Shown here: positions 46,034 through 57,645 of the stretch, piece by piece
How positions within the stretch are numbered: position 1 is the stretch's first letter
Layout: every line of letters starts with the position of its first letter
Origin: Anaeramoeba flamelloides
Taxonomy: Eukaryota > Metamonada > Anaeramoebidae
Direction: 5' to 3'
Length of the DNA: 64,000 nucleotides
NCBI GenBank assembly: GCA_027625915.1
Contig: JANTQA010000032.1
Location: 5,332,001 to 5,396,000 of the forward strand
Notes under the pieces: model-generated
Told to the model about the DNA's origin: nothing
The model's database searches: none
The model's input: only the letters and a program-made list of their open reading frames with translations
Program-made: the position numbers and the translations under genes

Positions 46034-49000
46034 AATTAAAATTTTCATCTTTATAAATTTTAATATCTATCGCCTTCTAATTAACCCTTCATAAATATAT
46101 TTTTTTTTTAAAAAATAAATCTTAAAAATTTAATGTTTGTTTTCAATAATTTTATATTTTCAGTATTTTTATGTACTTTCAAGAAAAAAAGTTACCCGTA
46201 TATAAATAATAATTAATATATTAATCTAAAGATATATAAAAAACTTTTTTCAATAAAAGCTTTTAGGTTTTTGTAGAGTGACAAGTTTTCTTACAATTTA
46301 AGAAATTTTCTTATAAATTCTGGAAAAGTTAATGCTGGTTTTCTTAAGGTTTTTTATTTTTATTCTGAAAATATATCGGCTTACAAAACAATTAGTAACA
46401 CTAGACACGCAAAAGCACTGTATCTATTCTAAATGAATTAATAATTTAATTATATCAGTTTCAAAGAATTCCCCAATAACAATATTAACTTTTATTCAAA
46501 TCAAAATTATTTTTTCTCAGATTTTTTTATTTTTTTTTGCTATTTTCTATTTCTTTTTTATATTATCAATTAAACTTAATTATTTCGAAGAAAAATCAAA
46601 ATCTTAGAAAAATATCAATACTTTTTTAATATTTCAAGTTGTATAATATATAGCGGTTCATTTCTTTAAAAAGGAAGAATAACTTCCGATTTATCTCATC
46701 TGGATAAATAAAAAAAAAAAAAAAAAATTATAATTAAGAATTAAAATTTGAATAAAAAATGAAGTAAAATTTTGAAATTGTAAGTTAATAAAAGTAAAGA
46801 AAACTTCTATAAAAACTTGTCATTGATTGAAAAATAATTATTTTTTGTATGATTGTTAATCATTATTATTTTATAGAATATAAATGTTTTTTTTTTTTAA
46901 TCAAAAATTATTCACCCAATATTAAAAAAATTAAATCTCAGTCTAAGAAAACATTGATTATAATATCCGTTATTTAAAGATACTATTTTCCTTAGAATTT
47001 ACTCAAATTTAAATCAAAAACATAAGTGCCTGTATACTTTATATCTTCTCAAATCTACTGTTTATATAATTACTTTTCCATTTAACGAAATATATTATCA
47101 AAAATTAAAAACTAAAAAACAAGAAACTTAAAAATAAAAAACAACAAAGTTTAAAACAAGTAAAAAAAAAAAAATAGAAATAATTTTATCATTTTGTTTG
47201 TATCAAATGGATATTATTTATCCACAACCCAAAAAAAAAATTGAATAAAAAAAATTCATTTTTTCAATTTTTTTATGTTGTATGTACACTATCTATTCAG
47301 TTTACAAAACATGAAAATGGAAAACAGATTATTTTGAACTGGATTTGGCGTTGTCATTCTAGTTCTTAGTTGATTGGTTATAGACCCCCTATAAAATTTT
47401 ATACTTATTTAGACAGTTATTTTTAAACAATTTATTTTATATTTATAAAACCTAAATTGATGAGTTTACGGTTTATCTGTTAGAAGGAAAGTAAAGAAAA
47501 ATATTTAATTTTTGTATTTGCAATTAAAATATTAATTTAGGTTTGGTTTTAATTGGGACTTATATAAAATAAAATAGATTTTTTTAGGTAATTGAGCAAA
47601 AGGGGAATAATTATTTAAATTAAGAACATAAAAATCGAACTTATTTATGAAATAGCTTCGATTTTATTCGCCTGAAACTAATAAATTCGGATCTTGAAGT
47701 AAAAAAAAATCAATTAATTTTAACTGTTTTTGAACAACTTTTAATATTAATACTAAACTTAAGAATGTTCAGATAAAAACCACCAGAACAACAATCATAC
47801 ACAACCAATATAATATTTTTCCAATTTCAGCAATATTAATCCTCTATTGAAAATTTATCGCTTGATTAATATCTTATAAATGAAATTTCGACATTTGTAA
47901 AAACAAAAATATAAACCCAATTTCATAAAATGTGACTCACCTGAAACAATAAATTGAAATATATATAAAATATTATCACATAAAAGTACATACCTCTCAA
48001 ATCACCAATACTATTAAATTTTATTCTTAATTAGAGAATTATTTATTGCTGATTTTCCTTTTAATTATTCATTTTTTTATTTTTTGTTTTTTTTATTTAT
48101 GGGTATTGAATAGTTGGAAAATGAAAAAAAAAAACAAGATAAGAAGAAATCAATTTGGAAATAATCTGTCACTATAAAAATGGAAACTGTTTAAGTTTGG
48201 TTTTGAATGAACAATATATTGGAATTAAGAAAGACTATTATTGAATTGATGCATGGAACAAAGAAAAAAGAAAATAAAGAAAAAAACAATTCAAACAAAA
48301 TACCCATATTGATTTGCGGCTTTATAATGAAAGTTAGACTGAAAAGTACTAAAGTTTGATGTGTAAAGAATTATCAATAAAATTTAGAGAATTTTTTCCC
48401 CATTCACCTTATTCAATAATTTTTATCAATTCAGAATTTCTATATTTTTTTGAATACATTTTACAAAACGAGATTTCTCATTTCAAATCTAAGTGCATAT
48501 TAATTTTTAAAATAGTTAATTTTAATTCTAATTGTTTTGTTTTAATGAATTTTAAAATATTCAGATTTTTTTTAGACGTTGGAAAGTTTCTTATATTTTA
48601 GAATAAAGTACAATTAATTTAATTCAATTATGGATAATTCTTGAAATTTTCTGTTACATTTTATTTGAAAATAATTTTTTTTATATATTATATATTAATT
48701 TGTATTAAAAAACAACTAATAAAAAAATTTTACTAATAATTTGCTTTTAAATCATTCTAAATATATAAAAACCCAATATTTCAAAATTAAACAAAATAAA
48801 ACAAAAAATAAATGAACAATATTTTTTAAATAAGCATGATGGGTTTTTTAAGAATGAAAATTTTACTGAAAAAAAAAAAAAAAAAAATTAATAAGAAGAT
48901 TTTTTGATATTAAATAAATTCATTTTAAAAGATATTGCAGAGTATTATGTTTCTTATTGTTTATTTTTCTTTCGGAAGATCCTTTTTTGTCTTTCTTGTG

Positions 49001-50352
49001 AAAAAAGAGATCAAAAAAAAATCATAATAAAATGAAAACGAAATGAAAATAAAAATTTGAAAAAGCAAAAAAGAAAAAGAAAAACATAAATCTCTAAAAT
49101 TAGAAAAAATGATTCTGATATAAAAAGTTTAAACTATTTTTTTGATAAATAAATAGACATAAAACCACTCAAAAAAACTTCCAAACCCTATAAAGTGGGT
49201 CAATATTTATGAAAAATAGTTTAATTTTGATTTGTTGAGTTTTATATAAAAAAATAAGAGTTCAAAAATTCAATTCGTAATATCTTTAAAAAAATCTTTT
49301 AAAATACATTGACTTTTACACATATATCTTATAGAATATATATATTAAATAGTGTCTAATTTTCTACCTTTTATATCATAAACCACATTAATTTAATTCA
49401 CCATCTTTTAATATCAATTCCAAGACACAATAATTATTGAACTCTTTTCCTGTTTCATGTCACAAACCTAAAAAAACTTTTTTTTTATTTTACTTATTCT
49501 CCAAAAAAAAAAAAAAATTAAAAATAGTTTTATAATTGTTCTGATTTGAAAATTTTTTAATTAAAAATGTTTTTTTTTTTTATTTTTAGTACTGAAAAAA
49601 TTATTTTTGTCAAAAAAGGAAAAAAGATCAGTGATTCCAAGAATAAGAACCCCAGTTACTACAATCAAAACTTTAGACAGTTTTATAGCAAACAAAAAAA
49701 AATTACAAATTAATATTAAAAAATTAACTCTCAGACTTAGGATGCGAATATACATTTTTTAAAAATTGTTGATTTTATTATAGTATTTTTCATCATAAAT
49801 AACAATTACTTTTTTAGATTTATACAAACTTCACCTTTGTATAATATCATATTATATACAAAACTTTCACACTTTTTAATGAAGAATTTAGTATGTTTAT
49901 CAAAAAGTTTCGGCTTGATATGGGATATTTTAAATAAAAAAAAAAAATCAAGAAAAACCAATTCAAAAAAAGAAATTGTAAAATATATTTTTATTTTTAA
50001 TATTTATTTTTTTATTGTTTATTGCTATTAAATTCTATTTTTACCAATTTTAATTCAGATTTTACACACATATCTAGATATGTATATTTTTATAATTATA
50101 TGTATGTATATATTTTTTTCATAAACTAACAAAATAATGGTTGTTTATGAATTCTAAAAATAACTTGGTTTGTTAATAAAATAAAGGAAAACTAAAAAAA
50201 AAATTGAAAAGAAAACAAAAACGAAAAGAATGGTAATGATATAAAATCTCAAAAAAGAAAATTAATATAACAAAAGAAAATAAGGTTTATATAATAAAAA
50301 AAAAAACATAAAGAAAAAAATAAATAAAATAAAAAGGAAAAATTAACAAAAT
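46034..50352. other. 4.3-kb intergenic region between convergent genes
   Basis: Between the 3' ends of WIPI and TIM44. The only clear item is the second 690-bp dispersed repeat (47988-48680). The rest is A/T-rich with A-runs and short (TATA)n. No gene supported; open frames at 48356-48601 and 49561-49755 are AT noise or part of the repeat. Confidence 0.6.
47988..48680 (+). repeat. 690-bp dispersed noncoding repeat, copy 2
   Basis: Counterpart of 18456-19140 in the same direction, with small indels. The borders are where similarity fades (start CATACCTCTCAAATCACCAA, end TTTTATTTGAAAATAATTT). Confidence 0.75.
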
Positions 50353-53300
50353 TTAAATCCAATTCATTGTTTTGCTTGGAATTATTTCAGCCACCTCCCA
50401 GACTGGCTTATCGAGGTAAGGTTCAAACTTCATCATTAAAATATAGGAAACATTTTTAATTTGTTGCGGTGAAATTTCTTCTCCGGTTTTAGAATGTATT
50501 TCGGAATGAACCTGATCGCTTGTAAAAGAAAAGGTCAGAATAGTTTCAGATTGGTTTGTAGATCCGTCAAAGAATTCGACGTCGCGAACATCTAATAATT
50601 CCCTTTTCACGATTTTGCCAGATTTTTCGTCTTCAGAGATATTTGCCAATAATTCTCTGTAGGGCCTTTCTGCAAAGTATTTTTCAACCTTCTCTAAATC
50701 AGCTTTTAAATAGGGGTCCATGAATTTTCCAATGAGCCCGTTTTCAAGAATTTTCGAGAATTTACCAATTCTAAAATTTGGATCAGCCTTTCGGATTTCT
50801 TCCTGGCAATAGGCCAAATTATTTGAAGGAAGATACCACTCACCAAAATTACTGATCTTTTCCACAACCTTGCCTGGGATTAGGGAAAGGTATCGAAAGA
50901 AGGATATGATTGGGTTTTTTGATTTTTCAATGAGAAACCAAAAATTTTTTAATTTGGAATACCTTGTTTCGGGGATTAATGCCAATGCTGTTGAAAAGGA
51001 CGCAGATTTTTTATTTTCCTCATCGACGCTTTTGATACCTAATTTGATTTTTTTAGTATCCTTTCCTAAATCGCTTTGTGTAAATGTTTGGTATACATCC
51101 CTTACCGATCCAGAAAGAAATTGTGTGATTGGATTTGACACAATTGTCTTTCCAATAGTATAAATTACATTCCTTGGATAGCGAATAAAAAATAATTTAG
51201 AATCATTTATTTTGCTTCCGATTTTCGAGACAGTGTTGTATCCAAAATTCCCAACTTTATATGTTGTTTTGGCAAAAAATTTTATTGGCCATAAACCCGC
51301 AGAAATTAGATCTGAAGTGAGATCTAAGATTGAATCTGTTGCCTTTTTTGCAATTTTTGTTGACGTTCTTCTATTTAATTGTTCCCATGCTTTTTTAATG
51401 TCTTGATCCTTTTAGTTACAATTTTTATTTTATTTTATTTTATTTATTTTTTTTTTTTTTTTGTAGTATTTGAATTGGGATATTAAAAGTAAAGAATGCT
51501 TAATAGAGTACGATTTAAGAGTAAAATGAATCAAATTGTTTGAATCAACGATAAAATTTTATTTGTGATTATATTTTGTTTTAGTGATATTTAACATTAA
51601 AACCCAAACTTAAAAAGTTTTAATATGAATAGTTTTCTAAAATGTCAATTCAGCAATAGAAGTAATTGAAAATCCTAAAAAAAAAAAAAAAAATTGTTAT
51701 ATAACTTCACTGAAGGATTTCATTCCCTGAAATTTGAAAAACAATTAAATTGATTTTTTGCGTCACTATTAAAGCCCATACTAAGTCCAAGATCGATCAG
51801 CTAAAAACCAAAATAACAAGTCGCCACACCCGACACAAGATTATATTTTTTTTTCAAATTTAGGGGTTGCAACCCTTAATATATCTGAAGTAAAACAATA
51901 AAGATGTATTTACTAGATAAAGATATCAACTCAAAAATTAAAAAAAATAAATTTATATTTTTTTTTAAATATTATTCAAAGATAAAAAAAAAATAAAATT
52001 AAAATTTAAAAAAAAATTCTTTTTTTTTCATTATAATTTATATTTTTTGTTAAATTATTTAGAATCAAATATATAAATTATCATTTAATGGTAATCAATA
52101 GATAAAACAAATTTCCTATGTGATATTAAAATATCTTTTGTAATGAATAAATTATTTCTTTATTAATAATTTAGGCCATGTTGCAATTTAAAGGTTTACA
52201 ATAAATATTCCAGTAAAGCATAATGTGTTTTAATCTTTAAAACTAGGAAGTTTTTGATTTGTAGACAAACTTTTCAAAAAAAAAACGAATTTTTTTAAGT
52301 CAAAATTTGGATGGAAAATAATAAAATCAAAATAAACGATGAAAAATTTGTCAATATTGGATATTTTTTTTCAAGTTATTTGGTTATTATAGGTAACTAT
52401 ACATTTTTTAATTATAAAATTTTCTTTTAAAGAGAATAGTTCATGAATTTTTTACCTTAGAATCTTTTCTTAACAATTCAAAATAAAATTTTCATTCCAA
52501 AGGCTATTGGGCTATTTGGTGTCCTAAGGGATATGTTATTATTTCTGGAATCTGTATTTTTTTTTAAACATTTTTGAATATTTCCAGTTGTAGTGTTTTC
52601 GTTATATTTTTATTGGAGTAAATACGAATTATCATTTGGGAAAAAAAGAGAAACAATTAAAAATCGTGTTGGGCTTTCCCCTGCTTCTCTTTTTTTCACG
52701 AATGGGCATTTTTTAAAGTCTTATGAAAAAAGTGTGCAAAAATATTTTGAAATTAAGTTTTAGAAATTGTTCTATCCGAAGTTTGTTAACCATTTATTAG
52801 ATAATACGAAAGATTTTGATTACTCGTCTCTTTAAGACTTTATTTTTTTGAAAAGTTTAAATGTCCCTACGACCCAAAAAACACTAAAAATGGAAAACTG
52901 AACAAATACCTTCCATTAAAAAAATTAAAAAAACTCAATCAAAAAATTAAAATAAATAAAGTATCCATTTAACTTTTTCTTGAAAACATTTTTTGCCAAA
53001 ATCATTGAATTAACACTTGAAATTATGTATATTTTTAACAACAATATCTTATTTTAACTCATTTACTAAAACAAATTCTAAATAATGGGAATTTTATTTT
53101 CCCAAAAGGGACTAATTTGGTCCTCAAATGTTTTTTTTATTTATAAATGGTTATATTAAAAAAAAAAGTTATTTAAAAAGATAAACTCTCTGGAAAAATA
53201 TTCTAATTTAATATATTATCTTATTCTTTGATTTCAAAATTTTCTGAAATGCAATTTTTCAAAAAAAAATAAAAAAGTGCATAGTAATTTCAAAAAATAT

Positions 53301-55008
53301 TTTAGATATTCAAAAGTTGAGAGTGTTTTTACAGTCAGTTTCAAATTTAAGGAACAAACATTCAACGAAATTTAAGGCAAAAAAAAATCTCAAATTAAGG
53401 CACAAAATTTAGAATTTTTTTTTTTACAATTTTATTTTACTAGAAACTGAATTTTGTGCCTTAATTTGAGATTTTTTTTTGTGCCTTAATTTTCGTTGAA
53501 AGTTTGTGCCTTAAAAATGGAACTGACAGTATTCTAAAAAATTTTATCACAGTGGTTAATTGAATTAAGTTATAAGTTAGATTTCGAAAAATATTAATCA
53601 GAAAAAAATAGTGCTTTTATATTAAGGACATATTTTACAATGATCAATATAAGGCGTGAACAACGACTATAATCCATGTTTCAAAATATAATCCATGTTT
53701 TTTTTTTCTTATCATTTCAATGGAACATCCAATTCACTACACAGTAGTATACCTAAGTTCAAATCAATTTTGAAAGTAAACCCCTTGATATTTTCAGTAA
53801 AATTTAAATTAGGGGTGCAATTAGTCAAATATTGTTTGTAATTTTCTCAGTTTTTTTTAATTTGATATTTTTTTGTTTTTATGCTATAAAAATTTTCTAA
53901 CAAAAATTGACTCTATTTTTTGAGATAAATTATCTAATTTGATCCTTCATTTTAAGGATTTCTTTTGATATAATTAGAACTTTAAGAACCCATAGCCATA
54001 ATTAATTAAGGTTTATTGTTGGTTTCTTTGATCGGTTGATGTATAGTTCTTCTATAATAAAAAAAAAACGAGCTTTTTATTTTGAAGCACAAGATTAAAC
54101 TTTTCTGCATTCTTTATTTTAACAACAGTATTAATCCAAAAAAAGAGTCTCCTCACTTTTTTAAAAGATTTGAACTGAAAGGTAAGAATGAATTGTACAA
54201 TAATTAGGATACATATTCCAAAAAAACATTTGAGAGAATTATTTATGGATAACTAATTACAGAAAGCAAGCAAAACTTTCAAATAAATATTCTTTCTAAC
54301 AGATCGAATCAATTACTCCGTTTTCGGTAAATTAAACGAAACTATTGTTCAGTTTGTTTTGTAATTAACAGAAGTCACAACCTAAAACCGAAAACCGAAC
54401 AAAATTTATTTTTTTTTGCAACAAAAAAATGAAACTTTTTGTTCATTTTACTCTGGGTCTTTGAAAACAAAAATTTGAAAATAAGATCAGATCTAAACAT
54501 CCCCTCTGTCAAAAAATTATTTGAGAGTCTCTAATTTCTTCCATTTTTGTTGAATTGGATTGAAATTAAAATTGTTGTCTTTAAAAACAACAGTAGTTTC
54601 GTTTTTGAATTTGAATTTTTATTTGGATATTGTATGGTTATCTCAAAATTTTGAGTTAAAAATTAGGTTAGTTGTGATTTGCTTTTTTTTTTTAATTTAT
54701 TTTTGTTTGTTACAACTTGTTCAAAACAGAAAAGGAAATCATCAGATATTACAAAAACCGAAAGTTACCTCTTGTAAATTGCGTGTTATTTTTTCGTCAA
54801 TACCATTCCACATTGAAGATGTACGTATGACATTATTTAGTGGTGTTGGGAAAAGTTTTTTTTGTTGATAAGAAACTGTTGAGATCAGGTGCCTAGAAAG
54901 AATATTCTTGTTGAGGATTTTTCCATCGTTGATCTTGGCTAGCAAGGGCAAAAATCTGAAGGACGAAAATAAATTGTGATTCTTTGAGAGAAATGTTTGT
55001 GAAAGCAT
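50353..55008 (-). CDS. TIM44: TIM44, import-motor tether of mitochondrion or related organelle (two exons)
   Basis: Exon 1 is 55008-54769 (80 codons) and exon 2 is 51408-50353; both are phase 0 at the junction, giving 431 residues against about 450 in human. TIM44 binds the TIM23 channel on the matrix side and recruits mtHsp70. The first ~40 residues (MLSQTFLSKNHNLFSSFRFL) are rich in S, K, R and hydrophobics and lack acids early on, like an import presequence. GIDEKITRNLQE|DQDIKKAW across the junction resembles the N-terminal IKQELxxNKE..K block of TIM44, and FTQSDLGKDTKK matches its SKSDLGRK segment. RYSKLKNFWFLIEKSKNPIISFF matches the linker. From about 278 the Tim44 C-terminal domain follows (EEIRKADPNFRIGKFSKILE, ERPYRELLANI, LDVRDVEFFD, ILTFSFTSDQVH, PVWEVAEIIPS). 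Exon 2 alone has no good start. The 3.4-kb intron is inferred from donor GAG|GTAACT and acceptor AAAAG|GATC. Confidence 0.9.
53330..53531. mobile_element. ~200-bp palindromic TA element, copy 6
   Basis: TA-CAGTCAGTTTCAAATTTAA at the left and AAAAATGGAACTGACAG-TA at the right. The inner repeats AATTTAAGGCAAAAA, AAATCTCAAATTAAGGCACA and their complements are especially clean. No ORF. Confidence 0.88.
53640..53960 (+). repeat. TTCAAAATAT repeat, copy 1
   Basis: ATGTTTCAAAATATAATCC, CCAATTCACTACACAGTAGT, CAAATCAATTTTGAAAGTAA and TTCAGTAAAATTTAAATTAG also occur, in this order, at 56036-56260, and in part at 56500-56600. Confidence 0.65.
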
Positions 55009-56035
55009 TTGAAAAAAAAAAGATATTACGTTAAGAAAATGATCAACCAACGGTTGAACACACTACAAAAAATCTCAGTGACTTTTACAAATCTTTTCAC
55101 TTTTACAACACATGTCACATTTAAAAGTATTTGAAATTTTAGTAAATTCTCTGCAAAGTTTCTTTGACTTTGAAAAGACAGAATGTCAGGGGGGTTTTGT
55201 CGTCTAATTATCAGAGTCCTAATCTTTATATTTTCGAAGATTTTCTTTTTTTTTTAATATTTTTGTGATACTCAAGACCAAAAAATGGGTTTATAATCGA
55301 TTTTGGATTAAGGGGAAATCTCTATTTTGGTATCTATTTGTATATTCCAAAACAATTTGTTATTTGCATACTATGGTTAACTGGGATGATGTATTTTGTG
55401 ATTTTCCAATTAATTAATGAAAATTTTTATTTACATTTCCAAAATGTATATTAATTGTTACTATTACAACCAAATTAACATAGTAAAAATTTTATCTTAG
55501 AGTCTATTATGGTAGTTTAATTAAATGACGAAAAATATCATTTCTAAACCATCAGTTAAATATTGAGGGACTTTCAACTTATTATTCATATAATTAAATT
55601 TCGAAGAATTTGACCTGAAATTTTTATTTTTTAATTGGAAAATAATAGTATTAAAAAAAGATTAATTTATCGTTTAAATAGGTTTAAATAGTAAAAATTG
55701 GATTTTTTATTTGATATGTTTTTTAATTTATAACACTCATCACTCAATTAAATTTTCTTAATATTCAAAGAATGAATTGCTCTATAAAATTACTTATTGA
55801 AAATTTTTGTTTTTCTTTATTTCAAATAAATAAATGATATAACAGTAAGAATCTGAGAAAATTGGAAAGTTTGGAAAAAAAAAAAATAAACCAAACCTTT
55901 TTTTGGTGTTTCTCTTCGATGTACTTTAGCTTTACAATCCAAATAAAGAGGAAACAAGGTTATCTTGTGTTAGGTGCAAGATCAGGTTAATTTGGCATTG
56001 AGCTGATATATCATCAACTTTGTATTAATATTACA

Positions 56036-56600
56036 TTGAACAAAATAATAGGGTGCAAACTACTACAATTAGTGTTTCAAAATATATTCTGTACTTTTAT
56101 TCTTCTTGTTCCAAGGCTACATTCCAATTCATTGACCAATAGTATACCTAGTTTCAAATCAATTTTGAAGATAAAATCCTTGATATTTTCCATAAAATTT
56201 AAATTAGGAATGCCATTTGTGCAACATTTTTCTTATTTTTCTTCATTTTTTGATGTTTCAAATTTGTTGATTTTTGATATATAAAATTTATCTCAAAAAT
56301 AGAGATAATTTTTGTTATAAATATTATCAAAAAAATATCAAATTAAAAAAAACTGAGAAAATTCCTACAAAAATTTTGTACAACTTGCATTCCTAATTTG
56401 AAATTTTACTGAAAATATGAAGAAGTTTTACTTTAAAAAATCATTATTGGTATTTGAGTGATAAAGCGATCAAAATAATGTGTGTACAACTACATTAATA
56501 AATGTTTCAAAATATTATCTGTGCTTTTTTTTTCTTCTGGTTCAATACAACGTCCAATTCACTGCCCAATAGTATGCCTAAGTTTAAATCAATTTTGATT
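56036..56600. repeat. TTCAAAATAT repeat, copy 2, with inverted core and partial second copy
   Basis: TTTCCATAAAATTTAAATTA followed by GGAATGCC is mirrored by GCATTCCTAATTTGAAATTT, with AAAATATC elements between, so 56185-56430 can fold on itself. After it a second start (ATGTTTCAAAATATTATCTG, CCAATTCACTGCCCAATAGT) begins and is cut off near the C/A run at 56605. Confidence 0.65.
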
Positions 56601-56680
56601 CCTTTCCCCCCCCCAAACAAAAAAAAAAAAAAAAGACAGGTGAAACACAAGGAACACAAGGAAACCAAACATATTAAATG

Positions 56681-57141
56681 ACTGATGAGAGAAAAATGTT
56701 GGAAAGAGAAAAATAGTTGGACAGCAATTTTAATTGTGAACATTACTGAAAATTATTTTTAATTTCTTTCGTTTGTTAAATAACTAAAGAAAATAACAAT
56801 AATCTACTTGTTAGAATAAGAATTGATGTAATTCGACTTTTTCAAAATCTTATCTCTTATAATCTAAAACAAGTTTAAAAATTACCATTTTCAGAATTTG
56901 TAGTAAACTTTACTAAAACTTGGATTTTTGTTAAAATAGCAAGATCTACTTTATTTGTCAACCATTCAAATGAGAATTCTAAACACATCACAGATTAATG
57001 AACTTGTAACACATTTAAACCTGGATTTATTTAAAATTCACCTAGTTATCAATAGGATTTGATTTAGAATTTTACTAATGTTCCCAATTAAAAATGGTAT
57101 TCCAACTATTTTTCTTTGTCCAACATTTTTCTCTCAACCGT
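56681..57141. mobile_element. 461-bp TIR element, copy 2
   Basis: ACTGATGAGAGAAAAATGTT at the left; ACATTTTTCTCTCAACCGT at the right. Near-colinear with 41512-41972, including GGTGAATTTT-type and ATCAATAGGATTTGATTT-like blocks near the right end. No ORF. Confidence 0.88.
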
Positions 57142-57645
57142 AAGAGAATTTCAAAACATATAAAATCTCTCGAGAAAAAATCTATTTTTTTAATTATCCA
57201 CAATACACAAAAACTTTTTTACAAAACCTCCTTAAATAAAACTAAATCTTTCAATCCTTATTTTGCAAATAATAAGTATACTTTTTGCTTAAACACAACC
57301 TCATTACATCCATTTCATTTTTAATTATCGAATTATTAATATTTTGACTTTTCTTGTTGTAAATTAATCGTTGAAGAAATTTCTAAGAAACCTACAATAT
57401 TAATAAATACTTTCTGTTGTCTGAATCAATTTTCTAAAAAGATAAAAATAATTAAAATCATGCTTTGTCAAGATAACACAAACAAAAATATCCTACTTTT
57501 ATCAACCATTCTGCTTTTTCAAGCTTTTTAACACTTCCCGGTAATTCACAGTCCATTTAAAACGTTTCCAATATTTTCAAAGGTAAAATATGTTGTAAAT
57601 GTGACAAGTACAAAATGCTTTCATTTTTTAAATTTTTTGTTTCAA

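Larger units (their letters stand above)
51409..54768 (-). other. 3.4-kb intron of TIM44
   Basis: Joins the presequence exon to the main exon in frame. Contains a palindromic TA element (53330-53531), part of another repeat (53640-53960) and A/T runs. A further small exon cannot be ruled out, but none is needed. Confidence 0.7.
55009..57645. other. 2.6-kb region between divergent TIM44 and DUF362 genes
   Basis: Holds the promoters of both genes at its ends, plus repeats: two copies of the TTCAAAATAT repeat around an inverted core (56036-56600) and a 461-bp TIR element (56681-57141). A C9A-type run lies at about 56605-56635. No further exon supported. Confidence 0.55.

Noticed and set aside
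50870-51406. Plus-strand open frames across the TIM44 main exon
   Set aside because: Shadows of the minus-strand gene, which has clear family motifs.
52670-52740. Stretch with slightly higher GC and a minus-strand frame MPIREKKRSRGKPN within the TIM44 intron
   Set aside because: Short, no match to the missing part of TIM44, and the two main exons already join in frame.
55009-55050. Upstream extension of the TIM44 first exon
   Set aside because: It would need a TTG start; the ATG at 55008 opens a typical presequence.
57601-57645. Upstream extension of the DUF362 frame
   Set aside because: It would need a GTG start and would place residues ahead of a clean signal peptide; the ATG at 57646 is better.
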